Assembly: GCA_040756375.1 (NCBI GenBank)
Contig: JBFLZC010000005.1
Location: 124,001-188,000, forward strand
Length of the DNA: 64,000 nucleotides
Origin: VGSG01 sp040756375
Lineage (GTDB): Bacteria; Desulfobacterota; Desulfomonilia; Desulfomonilales; Desulfomonilaceae
Reading direction: 5' to 3'
The notes below the pieces were generated by a model. The model searched no databases. It had not been told where the DNA came from and saw nothing but the letters and a program-made list of their open reading frames with translations. The position numbers were made by a program, and so were the translations under genes. Each line of letters begins with the position of its first letter. The stretch's first letter is position 1. Positions 43,448 to 52,323 of this stretch are shown piece by piece.

Positions 43448-45448
43448 GTGAGCACAGGAACGTTCAAACTGGTTTCGGAATTCGTTCCGCAGGGAGATCA
43501 GCCTGCGGCTATCGACGCGCTGGTAGACGGCGTCAGCCGCGGCTTGCGGGACCAGGTCTTGCTCGGGGTTACCGGATCGGGCAAGACCTACACCATGGCC
43601 AACGTGATAGCCCGCTGCGGGAAACCCAGCCTGATACTTGCACCGAACAAGACCTTGGCAGCGCAGCTCTACAGCGAGTTCAAGGCGCTCTTTCCGGAAA
43701 ATGCAATCGAATACTTCGTTTCCTACTATGACTACTATCAACCTGAAGCCTACATTCCCACCTCGGACACCTACATTGAGAAAGACTCAAGCATTAACGA
43801 GACCATCGACAAGATGCGGCACTCTGCGACCCGATCCCTCCTTGAACGCAGCGACGTGGTGATTATCGCTTCGGTCTCGTGCATATACGGCCTGGGATCT
43901 CCTGAAGTCTACCGCAAGATGCTCGTTCATCTGATTCAGGATCGGGAGACGGAAAGAGATGATGTGCTCCGGAAATTGGTCGAAATCCAATACGAACGCA
44001 ACGACATGGATTTCCACCGGGGCACCTTCCGTGTCAGGGGGGACGTGGTAGAGGTTTTCCCCGCACATGAGGAATCGGTGGCCATCAGGATCGAGTTTTT
44101 CGGCGACGTGGTAGATGGGATATACGAAGTGGACCCGCTCAGAGGAAAAGTTATCAGATCGCTGGATCGGGCAGCCATCTATCCGGCAACTCACTACGTG
44201 ACCGAAAAGCAGACCATTGATTGGGCCGCGGATCAGATCCTCGAAGAGATGAAGGCGCGAGTTGATCACTACCGTGAACGGAACAAGTTCATCGAGGCAC
44301 AGCGGATCGAGGAACGGACCCGATTCGACGTGGAAATGCTCAAAGAGATGGGGTACTGCAACGGCATCGAGAACTATTCTCGTTACCTGACCGGACGACA
44401 GCCTGGAGAGCCTCCACCTACTCTATTGGAATTCTTCCCTGAAGATTCTCTCTTCTTCATTGACGAATCTCATGTAAGCATCCCTCAGCTCGGGGGAATG
44501 TTCAGGGGCGATCGGTCTCGCAAGCAGACCCTGGTCGAGTATGGCTTTCGTCTTCCAAGCGCGCTCGACAATCGGCCGCTTACCTTCGAGGAGTTCGAGG
44601 GCCACGTCAACCAGGCCATATACGTATCGGCAACGCCCGGGCAGTACGAGCTGCAACGCGCGGGCGACCGCGTCGCGGAGCAGATCATCCGCCCCACCGG
44701 CTTGATGGACCCGGTCATAGAGATTCGGCCGGCTCGGTATCAGGTAGACGATCTGCTCGGGGAAATAAAGAAACGCGCTGCAAAAGGCGACCGAGTGCTG
44801 GTGACCACGTTGACCAAGAAGATGGCCGAGGATCTTACCGAATACTACGCGAATCTCGGCATTCGGGTAAGGTATCTCCATTCGGAGATCAACACCATAG
44901 AAAGGATGGAGATCATCCGAGACCTCCGCCGCGGCGATTTTGACGTGCTGGTGGGAATCAATCTGCTCCGAGAGGGTCTGGACATTCCCGAGGTCTCTCT
45001 TGTGGCCATTCTAGACGCGGACAAGGAGGGGTTCCTCAGGTCGGAGCGCTCTCTGATACAGACCGCGGGACGAGCAGCACGTAACGTTGACGGAACGGTT
45101 CTCCTCTTCGCGGATCATGTCACCGAATCCATCCGGAAGGCCGTGGATGAAACAGGCCGCCGAAGAGCCCTTCAGGCAGAATTCAACCGGGAGCATGATA
45201 TCACTCCTGTCACGATACGAAAGAATATCAATGACATACTCTCTTCGCTCGCGGAGCGGGACTATGTGACGGTGGATTTGGAACCTGAGGAGCCAAAAGA
45301 AGAGGTTCCCCTGGATGCCATTCCCAAACTGATCGCAAAACTTACCAAAGAGATGTTCGCTGCCGCACGGGACCTGGAATTTGAGAAGGCTGCGCGCCTT
45401 CGAGATCAAATCCGAGACCTGGAAAACCGACAGATACGATATGCATAG
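43448..45448 (+). CDS. uvrB: UvrABC system protein B
   Basis: 666 residues. Damage-verifying helicase of nucleotide excision repair. Walker A GVTGSGKTYT, the beta-hairpin SYYDYYQPEAYIP, DESHVSIPQLGGM, helicase motifs VLVTTLTKKMAEDL, GINLLREGLDIPEVSLVAILDADKEGFLRS and QTAGRAARN, and the C-terminal UVR motif KLTKEMFAAARDLEFEKAARLRDQI are all present. It uses a GTG start and has a weak ribosome-binding site, so it may rely on coupling to the gene six bases upstream. Confidence 0.97.
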   Translation: MSTGTFKLVSEFVPQGDQPAAIDALVDGVSRGLRDQVLLGVTGSGKTYTMANVIARCGKPSLILAPNKTLAAQLYSEFKALFPENAIEYFVSYYDYYQPEAYIPTSDTYIEKDSSINETIDKMRHSATRSLLERSDVVIIASVSCIYGLGSPEVYRKMLVHLIQDRETERDDVLRKLVEIQYERNDMDFHRGTFRVRGDVVEVFPAHEESVAIRIEFFGDVVDGIYEVDPLRGKVIRSLDRAAIYPATHYVTEKQTIDWAADQILEEMKARVDHYRERNKFIEAQRIEERTRFDVEMLKEMGYCNGIENYSRYLTGRQPGEPPPTLLEFFPEDSLFFIDESHVSIPQLGGMFRGDRSRKQTLVEYGFRLPSALDNRPLTFEEFEGHVNQAIYVSATPGQYELQRAGDRVAEQIIRPTGLMDPVIEIRPARYQVDDLLGEIKKRAAKGDRVLVTTLTKKMAEDLTEYYANLGIRVRYLHSEINTIERMEIIRDLRRGDFDVLVGINLLREGLDIPEVSLVAILDADKEGFLRSERSLIQTAGRAARNVDGTVLLFADHVTESIRKAVDETGRRRALQAEFNREHDITPVTIRKNINDILSSLAERDYVTVDLEPEEPKEEVPLDAIPKLIAKLTKEMFAAARDLEFEKAARLRDQIRDLENRQIRYA

Positions 45449-45460
45449 AAGCCTTTGCAG

Positions 45461-45624
<164 letters not shown>

Positions 45625-45890
45625 TTCCAAAAGGTTCCGATCTACACGGGACAACTTGGTTGGCTGGCCAGGCGCAACTCCTTCTTGCAGTCGCTCTCTA
45701 TGTTGATGGAGGATTAGACTGTTGAACGGCTTGCCGGAGCTGTTTCAACGGTCCGGACCGATTACGGTTGCGTCCGGCACTTCATCGGGAGCTGAAATAT
45801 CAAGGGATTTGTGGCATAATAAGCGGTCCGTACGCGCGGAGGAGGTTGAGACGTGCGCTTAGAGAATGGCTGCATTGAGAGGTTGATCGT

Positions 45891-47210
45891 ATGCATGTTG
45901 GCGTTATAGGAACCGGATATGTGGGCCTCGTGACCGGCGTCTGCTTCGCAGAGATGGGCAACGAAGTCATCCTGATGGACGTGGATGAAGCTAAGATCGA
46001 GATGCTCTCCGCCGGCAGGGTGCCGATCTACGAGCCCGGGCTCCAACAGATGGTGGTCAGGAACATGGCCGAAAAGAGGCTCGTGTTCACCACCAGCCTG
46101 GAACATACCATTCACAATTCACTGATCAATTTCATTTCAGTAGGCACCCCTCCTGACGCGGGAGGCCATGCAGACCTAAGCCAAGTGTTTGCGGTGGCTC
46201 AAAGCGTGGGAAAGGCCATGCAGAGCTATAAGATTGTGGTAACCAAAAGCACTGTGCCCATGGGAACCACGCACAAAATCAAGGAGATCGTTAGCCAAGA
46301 AACCGCGCATCCGTTTGACGTGGCTTCCAACCCTGAATTCCTCAAAGAAGGCAACGCGATCGAAGATTTCATGAAGCCGGATCGGGTGGTTATCGGTGTG
46401 GATGACGTAAGGGTCGGAGAGATCCTCAAAGAGCTATACAGTCCTTTCGTGCGCACCGGCAATCCGATCCTGATGATGGACATCGTTTCCTCGGAGATGA
46501 CCAAGTACGCGGCCAACGGCCTGCTTGCGACCAAGATCTCCTTCGTCAACGAGCTCTCCCGGTTATGCGAGAAGGTGGGCGCGGACATCGAGATGGTCCG
46601 CCGAGGCATAGGCTCCGATCCTCGTATCGGCCCCCAGTTCCTTTTCGCAGGCATTGGTTACGGCGGGTCGTGCTTTCCTAAGGACGTGGAAGCCCTCGCG
46701 CGTACAGGCAGGGAGCATGGGGTCGAGCTGAAAGTCGTCGAGGCAGTGCAGGAGACGAACCGAACGCAGAGGCAGCACTTTATCGAAGCCATACTCCGGC
46801 ACTACGGGGAAGACGGGCTTCGGGGCAAGCAATTTGCCATATGGGGCCTGAGTTTCAAGCCGCGAACCGATGACATGCGTGAAGCCCCGTCGCTCGACGT
46901 GATACAGACTCTCCTTGACCACGGAGCCAAAGTCAGAGCGTTCGATCCGGTTGCAATGGAGAGCGCGGGCCGCATACTCGCTGATTCTATCGATTTCGCC
47001 CCGGGAAATTACGAGTGCCTCGAAGGCGCGCACGCGCTGGTGATCGTCACGGAATGGAACGAGTTCCGCCACCCTGATTTTGAAAAGATTAAGAAAATGC
47101 TCGTGGAACCGGTCATCTTTGACGGCAGGAATCTCTACAACCCGCAAAAGATGGCCCAGCACGGGTTCACGTACTATAGCGTGGGCCGAATGAAAGTAAC
47201 TCCCGAATAG
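45891..47210 (+). CDS. ugd: UDP-glucose 6-dehydrogenase
   Basis: 439 residues. Oxidises UDP-glucose to UDP-glucuronate with two NAD+. N-terminal Rossmann motif VGVIGTGYVGLVTGVCFAE, catalytic GYGGSCFPKDVEAL (Cys) and the C-terminal SFKPRTDDMREAPSL. Supplies UDP-glucuronate for envelope polysaccharide. GAGAGG lies before the ATG. Confidence 0.96.
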   Translation: MHVGVIGTGYVGLVTGVCFAEMGNEVILMDVDEAKIEMLSAGRVPIYEPGLQQMVVRNMAEKRLVFTTSLEHTIHNSLINFISVGTPPDAGGHADLSQVFAVAQSVGKAMQSYKIVVTKSTVPMGTTHKIKEIVSQETAHPFDVASNPEFLKEGNAIEDFMKPDRVVIGVDDVRVGEILKELYSPFVRTGNPILMMDIVSSEMTKYAANGLLATKISFVNELSRLCEKVGADIEMVRRGIGSDPRIGPQFLFAGIGYGGSCFPKDVEALARTGREHGVELKVVEAVQETNRTQRQHFIEAILRHYGEDGLRGKQFAIWGLSFKPRTDDMREAPSLDVIQTLLDHGAKVRAFDPVAMESAGRILADSIDFAPGNYECLEGAHALVIVTEWNEFRHPDFEKIKKMLVEPVIFDGRNLYNPQKMAQHGFTYYSVGRMKVTPE

Positions 47211-47234
47211 CAGTGGCGCCTACTCGTACCGATG

Positions 47235-47312
47235 CGCTTTCAAAGAAGTAAAGCACGGGGGAAACTTCTTTGTGTAAAGAAGTGTCCCCCGTGCTTTACT
47301 TTCTTGAAAGCG
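47235..47312. repeat. 78-bp near-perfect hairpin between ugd and scpB
   Basis: Two 37-base arms with three mismatches flank a four-base loop (GTGT). The arms contain GTAAAGCACGGGGGA. It overlaps the last codons of scpB and lies 25 bases past the ugd stop, so it can serve as a terminator for both convergent genes. The edge word GAAAGCGAA(T/C)T is also found near 53943. Confidence 0.85.
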
Positions 47313-47877
47313 AATTAGTATCAGGCCTGTCACAGGCGGGGCTGCCGAGCTCTTGGTCGAGCATTTCGTCCGTGGGGAGAGGCGGGAGCGAGGTGAGATC
47401 ATTGAGGCCGAACACCTCCAGGAACCGCCGCGTGGTTCCATAGAGGAGCGGCCTGCCGGGGACGTCCTTCTTGCCGACGACTTCAACCAGGGCCCTTTCC
47501 ACCAAATTCCTCAGGATTGCCGAGCTTTCCACTCCTCGAATCTGTTCGATCTCGCTCCTCGTGACCGGCTGATTGTATGCGATGATCGCAAGGGTTTCCA
47601 TCGCTGCTCGGCTGAGGCGAGACGGCTTGCTCTTCTTCATCTCCAGGATCCAAGGAGCGATTCTGGGGAGGGATCGGAACTGGTACCCTCCTGCAACTCG
47701 GCAGAGCAAGAACCCGCGAGCACGTTCCTGGTATTCGTGTTCCAGTTCATCCACCACGGACGTGATGGTCGCCAGTGAGACCTCTTTGATCACTTCCGAG
47801 AGCGACTGGGCACTCACCGGTTCGGGGTGCGAGAAGATAATTCCTTCCACAATCGATTTCAGCAGGTTCCGGTCCAA
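47296..47877 (-). CDS. scpB: Segregation and condensation protein B
   Basis: 193 residues. Kleisin-partner of SMC-ScpA. Two winged-helix domains: LLKSIVEGIIFSHPEPVSAQSLSEV and SRAAMETLAIIAYNQPVTRSEIEQIRGVESSAILRNLVERALVEVVGKKDVPGRPLLYGTT. scpA is not adjacent. The last codons lie within a large hairpin. Confidence 0.93.
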   Translation of the reverse strand: MDRNLLKSIVEGIIFSHPEPVSAQSLSEVIKEVSLATITSVVDELEHEYQERARGFLLCRVAGGYQFRSLPRIAPWILEMKKSKPSRLSRAAMETLAIIAYNQPVTRSEIEQIRGVESSAILRNLVERALVEVVGKKDVPGRPLLYGTTRRFLEVFGLNDLTSLPPLPTDEMLDQELGSPACDRPDTNSLSRK

Positions 47878-48193
47878 GAGTTGTTTCCTCCGGACATGCT
47901 CTGGTGTTTGACGCGAAAGCCTTCAGCGGCGACTAGATCCAAGGGGTCGCCCGGGTGCGATGACCTGCGCGCCGGAACATGCATATAGCAGTATTTCTCC
48001 TCTCCGTTCAATCTTTTGAGCAAATCGTCACGGAGGCAGAGCTCAGCGGGGTCAGGACTTCTCGTATGACAATTCTTTCATCCGCGTTGGGACCTAAGAT
48101 GCTTCCCGTACGGCTTTGATCCAACGGTGACCTGTGGTAGTCTGAGCAAGTGATAACTTGATTTTCGCATCCTTTACGGGCGAGGGCTTGGGC
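47878..48193. other. Divergent gap upstream of scpB and the glycosyltransferase
   Basis: About 315 bases; must contain both promoters. No clear promoter pair or gene was identified. Small open frames lack start signals. Confidence 0.45.
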
Positions 48194-49411
48194 ATGAAGA
48201 GCGTTGAAGAGAACCCCGAAAATATAACTCAAGCAGACATTGTGGTCGGCATACCTTCCTATAATGAGGCGGACTGCATCGCGTTTCCCACCGAGCAGGC
48301 CGACAAGGGCCTGAGCAAGTATTTCAAAGACCGCTCTTGCGTCATAGTCAATTGTGACAATAATTCCCCGGATGACACTCGCCGCGTGTTCATGCAGACT
48401 GCAACCGTAAATCCCAAGATATATGTCTCCACTCCGCCCGACGTTCGAGGAAAAGGGAACAACCTCAGGAATCTTTTTGCAAAAGCCGTGGAATTATCCG
48501 CCAGTGCCGTTGTTGTGGTGGATGCGGACCTGGCCAGCGTCACCCCGCAGTGGATACGGAACCTCGCTGAACCGCTCCTGGAGGAATTCGATTACGTGTC
48601 CCCTCTGTACGTTCGGCACAAGTACGAGGGCACAATCGCCACAAACATCGCCTATCCTCTCACTCGGGCTTTGTATGGACGCCGCGTGCGCCAACCAATT
48701 GGGGGAGATTTCGGTTTTTCAGGCAAGATGGTTCGTATCTTCAATGAGACGGAAGATTGGACAGACGACGTGGGCCAGTACGGGATCGACATCTGGATGA
48801 CGACAGTGGCTATGCGTAGTCACGCCCCGATCATTCAATCTTTCATGGGCAAGCCCAAGGTCCAAATGCCCAAGGGCCCTGCCCCGGATCTAGGTCCCAC
48901 CTTTGCCCAGGTGGTAGGGACCATCTTCGATCTCATGTGCGCATACGACGAATTCTGGAAAGTTGTCAAATGGAGCCGGCCGACCGCTGTTTTCGGCTTC
49001 GGTCTCGGGGAAATGGAGATTCCTCCCACGGTGGACGTCAATGTCCAAGGCCTCTGGGAGAAGTTCTCCACAGGAGTGGAAGGCCGCTGGGACTTCTACA
49101 GGTCGTTCATGCCCTCCGCGACTTTTGACAAACTCGAGGAAGTCGCGGGCTTGCCGCGTGAAGCGTTTGAATTCCCGCCGGTATTGTGGGCCAAGGTCTT
49201 GTATGATTTCGCCTGCGCGTACAAGAAGCAGGTGGCGCCCCGAGAAGATCTCATCCAAGGACTTGTTCCACTCTATCACGGGAGGACGCTCTCATTCGTC
49301 TTAGAGACTGAACCCATGAATACTCAACAGGTTGAGGAGCTCATCGAGGATCAATGCCTCCAGTTCGAGAAGTGCAAACCTTACCTCCTGGAACGTTGGG
49401 CCGCGGATTGA
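48194..49411 (+). CDS. GT2/GT81-like glycosyltransferase (glucosylglycerate synthase family)
   Basis: 405 residues. GT-A motifs: IVVGIPSYNEADCI at the start, VVVVDADLASV (the DxD-type site) and RQPIGGDFGFSG, which resemble glucosyl- or mannosyl-glycerate synthases. These make compatible solutes from NDP-sugar and 3-phosphoglycerate or glycerate. The substrate is not certain. ATG 48194 was chosen because GGGCGAGGG lies before it. A stand-alone receiver follows. Confidence 0.8.
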   Translation: MKSVEENPENITQADIVVGIPSYNEADCIAFPTEQADKGLSKYFKDRSCVIVNCDNNSPDDTRRVFMQTATVNPKIYVSTPPDVRGKGNNLRNLFAKAVELSASAVVVVDADLASVTPQWIRNLAEPLLEEFDYVSPLYVRHKYEGTIATNIAYPLTRALYGRRVRQPIGGDFGFSGKMVRIFNETEDWTDDVGQYGIDIWMTTVAMRSHAPIIQSFMGKPKVQMPKGPAPDLGPTFAQVVGTIFDLMCAYDEFWKVVKWSRPTAVFGFGLGEMEIPPTVDVNVQGLWEKFSTGVEGRWDFYRSFMPSATFDKLEEVAGLPREAFEFPPVLWAKVLYDFACAYKKQVAPREDLIQGLVPLYHGRTLSFVLETEPMNTQQVEELIEDQCLQFEKCKPYLLERWAAD

Positions 49412-49450
49412 CGCCCGGAATCCGCCAGAGAAAAGCCAAAGGAGCCTGGC

Positions 49451-49819
49451 ATGGCAAAGATACTGATAGTTGACGACGAAGAAGGAATCCGGATGCTCTA
49501 CTCTATGGAACTGGAAGACGAAGGATATCAGGTGATCACCCTTGCTGACGGGAAGGAGCTCTTGGAAGTGGTCGAGCGCGAACAACCGGATTGCTTGGTC
49601 CTCGACATCAAGATGAAGGAATATAACGGGCTGGACCTCTTGCAGCAAATCCGCAAGAAGCACTACGATCTTCCGGTGATCCTCAACTCAGCCTACTCCA
49701 GTTTCAAAGTCGATTTGAAGGCTGTCGCGGCCGATTACTACGTGGTCAAAAGCTCGGACCTCACTGAGCTGAAAGAGAAGCTCAAGGCCGCCCTGGAAAC
49801 GAAGATCCCCAAGGAGTAG
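49451..49819 (+). CDS. Single-domain response regulator
   Basis: 122 residues, only a receiver: ILIVDDEEG, phospho-acceptor Asp in CLVLDIKMKEYNGLD, and VVKSSDLTE with the conserved Lys. The Thr/Ser position reads NSAYSS. No output domain, so it works through protein contact or a phosphorelay. AGGAG lies before the ATG. Confidence 0.9.
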   Translation: MAKILIVDDEEGIRMLYSMELEDEGYQVITLADGKELLEVVEREQPDCLVLDIKMKEYNGLDLLQQIRKKHYDLPVILNSAYSSFKVDLKAVAADYYVVKSSDLTELKEKLKAALETKIPKE

Positions 49820-49953
49820 GCTTGCGGCGCAGTGAGAGTCCTCTATAATCGGCCCCCTGATGAACGATTGCGCGTGGAGCAGACGACGCGCCATCGGCCA
49901 CGATCAATGCCATTCGCAGTCAAAAAAACCGGGTTTAAGGAGCACACCCCGAA

Positions 49954-50637
49954 GTGAGCCTCATCGTGATGGACTCTGTGACCAAGACCTACAAATCCGG
50001 CACAGTGGAAGTCCATGCGTTGAACGAAATCAATCTCACCGTGGAAAGCGGGGAGTTCCTCGCAATCATGGGACCCTCAGGTTCCGGCAAATCGACCCTG
50101 ATGAACATCATGGGATGCTTGGATGTGCCCACATCCGGTGCGTACTTGCTTGACGGCGAAGATGTTTCCAAGTTGGATAGAGACCGGCAGGCGGATTTGA
50201 GGAACAAAAAGATGGGTTTCGTCTTTCAGGGGTTCAATCTCTTGCCGCGAATGGATGCAACGAGAAATGTGGAGCTGCCTCTGATATACAGCGGGCTCCA
50301 AACCAAACGACGCAAAGAGCTGGCCCTGAATGCTCTGCAGCTCGTGGGGCTTGCCGACCGCGCTCAACATCTGCCTACGGAGCTCTCCGGCGGTCAGCAA
50401 CAGCGCGCAGCCATCGCGAGGGCGCTGGTCAACAGCCCTGAACTGATTCTGGCGGACGAGCCGACGGGAAACCTCGATACGCACACTAGCGCTGAAATCA
50501 TGGAAGTTTTCCGAAAACTGAACACCGAGCAGGGTATCACCTTTGTGCTGGTTACCCACGACCCTGAAGTGGCCACGCTCACCAATCGCAGGATCCTCAT
50601 TAGAGATGGTAAAATTGAGGGAGATGAACGGAACTGA
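49954..50637 (+). CDS. ABC transporter ATPase, MacB/LolD type
   Basis: 227 residues. Walker A GPSGSGKST, Q-loop VFQGFNLLPRM, signature LSGGQQQRAAIARAL, Walker B LILADEPTGNLD and the switch His in VLVTHDPEV. This class works with a MacB/FtsX-type permease to power export or lipoprotein release. GTG start 49954, with AAGGAG about 11 bases upstream. A membrane-fusion protein follows, but no permease gene. Confidence 0.93.
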   Translation: MSLIVMDSVTKTYKSGTVEVHALNEINLTVESGEFLAIMGPSGSGKSTLMNIMGCLDVPTSGAYLLDGEDVSKLDRDRQADLRNKKMGFVFQGFNLLPRMDATRNVELPLIYSGLQTKRRKELALNALQLVGLADRAQHLPTELSGGQQQRAAIARALVNSPELILADEPTGNLDTHTSAEIMEVFRKLNTEQGITFVLVTHDPEVATLTNRRILIRDGKIEGDERN

Positions 50638-50797
50638 AGAGCGGTTACAGACCTCCAACTCCTTGGGATAGACCCGAGCGATTGCATAGACATGCGGCCA
50701 GAATCGACCTGCTTCAAGATATCAGCCGCGACTGCCGATACACCGAACTTGGCGGACAGTCGGACTCGCGGTCGTCTTGCCCACTAGGGTGAATTCG

Positions 50798-51991
50798 GTG
50801 AAGAAGCTCATAGTCATAGCTCTGGTTATAGTGGTCGCCATCTCTCTTTATATGGTGTTGGGGAGGAGCGCGCCGGAAGAAACCAAGTTCAAATATGTGA
50901 CCGTGGCGGTCGAGCGCGGCACGCTGCGCTCGGAAGTCATGTGCACCGGCTCGCTTACTCCGCTCAACCAAGTGCTGGTGGGGAGCCAGGTATCGGGAAC
51001 GATCAAGAAGCTGTACGCGGACTTCGAGTCCAAAGTGGAAAAAGGGCAGTTGATCGCTTTGATCGATCCGGCGATCTACGAGGCCAAGGCAGCCCAGGCG
51101 CGGGCGGATCTGGAGGCCGCGAAGGCAGCCCTGCACAGAGCCGAGGTCACGAGCCAGGACGAGCTGCGGACCTTGAGGCGTAAGGAGATGCTCTTCGAGA
51201 AGCAATCCATATCCGAGAGCGAGATCGATCAGACCAGAGCGCGAGCCGACGGGGCCGTTGCACAGGTGGACGTGGAAAGGGCTCGCGTCGTTCAGATGGA
51301 AGCCAGGCTCACTGAAGCGGAGTTGCAGCTCAAGTACACTCGCATCGAGGCTCCTGTAGACGGCGTAGTCACCGCGCGCAGCGTGGATGAAGGGCAAACA
51401 GTCGCTGCTACCTTTCAGGCGCCGGTGCTCTTCACCATCGCGGAGGACCTCACTCTCATGGAAGTCCATGCAAACGTTGATGAGTCGGACATCGGCCGTG
51501 TGAGGGTAGGACAGAAGGGCTCATTCACGGTTCCCGCCTTCCCCGAAGAACCCTTTGACGCAGAAGTCACCCAAATCCGTAATGACCCGAAAATTGAGCA
51601 GAATGTGGTGACCTATATCGTGGTCCTCAAAGTGGATAATCGCGAGCTTAAACTTCGCCCCGGAATGACCGCGAACATCCGAATACTGCTTGAGGAGGCT
51701 CAAGAAGCCCTCATGATTCCGGAGCAGGCATGTCGATTCTCTCCGTCCGCGTCTTCCTTACGGGCAGCGGGAGCGCCCGAGCTTCCGCAGCTCAAGGAAG
51801 GTGAGAAAAGATGCTGGAAAGTCGAAAAGGGCAATAAGATTCGCCCAGTCGCTGTGAAGACGGGGGTAGTAGGTCTGGAGAGGACGCAGATCATTACTGA
51901 TACGCTGCGAGAGGGAGACAAGATAGCGGTGGACGAGGTTCGCACGCAGCCGGCTGGGCCCAAGGCCAGCGGATTGCGCATAAGGTTCTAG
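50798..51991 (+). CDS. Membrane-fusion (HlyD/MacA-type) protein
   Basis: About 397 residues. One N-terminal membrane anchor (LIVIALVIVVAISLYMVLG), a biotinyl-lipoyl half (GSLTPLNQVLVGSQVSGTIKKLYADF), an alpha-hairpin (about 95-165) and the second half (YTRIEAPVDGVVTARSVDEGQTV), then beta-barrel domains. It bridges an inner-membrane pump and an outer-membrane channel. Starts at GTG 50798 (AGGGTG upstream) or TTG 50777. The permease normally found with such pairs is missing downstream. Confidence 0.88.
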   Translation: MKKLIVIALVIVVAISLYMVLGRSAPEETKFKYVTVAVERGTLRSEVMCTGSLTPLNQVLVGSQVSGTIKKLYADFESKVEKGQLIALIDPAIYEAKAAQARADLEAAKAALHRAEVTSQDELRTLRRKEMLFEKQSISESEIDQTRARADGAVAQVDVERARVVQMEARLTEAELQLKYTRIEAPVDGVVTARSVDEGQTVAATFQAPVLFTIAEDLTLMEVHANVDESDIGRVRVGQKGSFTVPAFPEEPFDAEVTQIRNDPKIEQNVVTYIVVLKVDNRELKLRPGMTANIRILLEEAQEALMIPEQACRFSPSASSLRAAGAPELPQLKEGEKRCWKVEKGNKIRPVAVKTGVVGLERTQIITDTLREGDKIAVDEVRTQPAGPKASGLRIRF

Positions 51992-52032
51992 TGTCTCAGA
52001 ATTGGCGCTATTTTGCGATGGATGCATAGTTG

Positions 52033-52219
52033 CTCGTCATTCCCGCTTTTGTCGAAAGCGCGTCCCTATTGAGATGTCATTGCGAAGAGTGAAAGGACGA
52101 AGCAATCCTGTAGGGGCGCATGGCCCTGCGCCCTTCCTGGATTCCCGTCCCCGCTTTCGCGGGGACAAGCTTTCACGGGAATGACGAGGGGATTGCTTCG
52201 GGCTATGCCCTCGCAATGA
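52033..52219. repeat. Two interleaved inverted repeats
   Basis: Pair A: CTCGTCATTCCCG (52033-52045) and its inverse (52176-52188). Pair B: TCATTGCGA...AGCAATCC (52077-52108) and GGATTGCT...TCGCAATGA (52190-52219). The order A-B-A-B means they are interleaved, not nested. Words of pair A recur in the 29-bp repeats at 33791 and 34126. No gene is seen in 51992-52323. Confidence 0.75.
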
Positions 52220-52323
52220 AAACTGCCAGCAATGTTATATTTCTGATGGCGAATTCGTATCAATCCAGGCGGGGACCGAGTTAGGCTTCTGAAGCACTTT
52301 CTGGCAGGTAACGAGGAGTCGGC

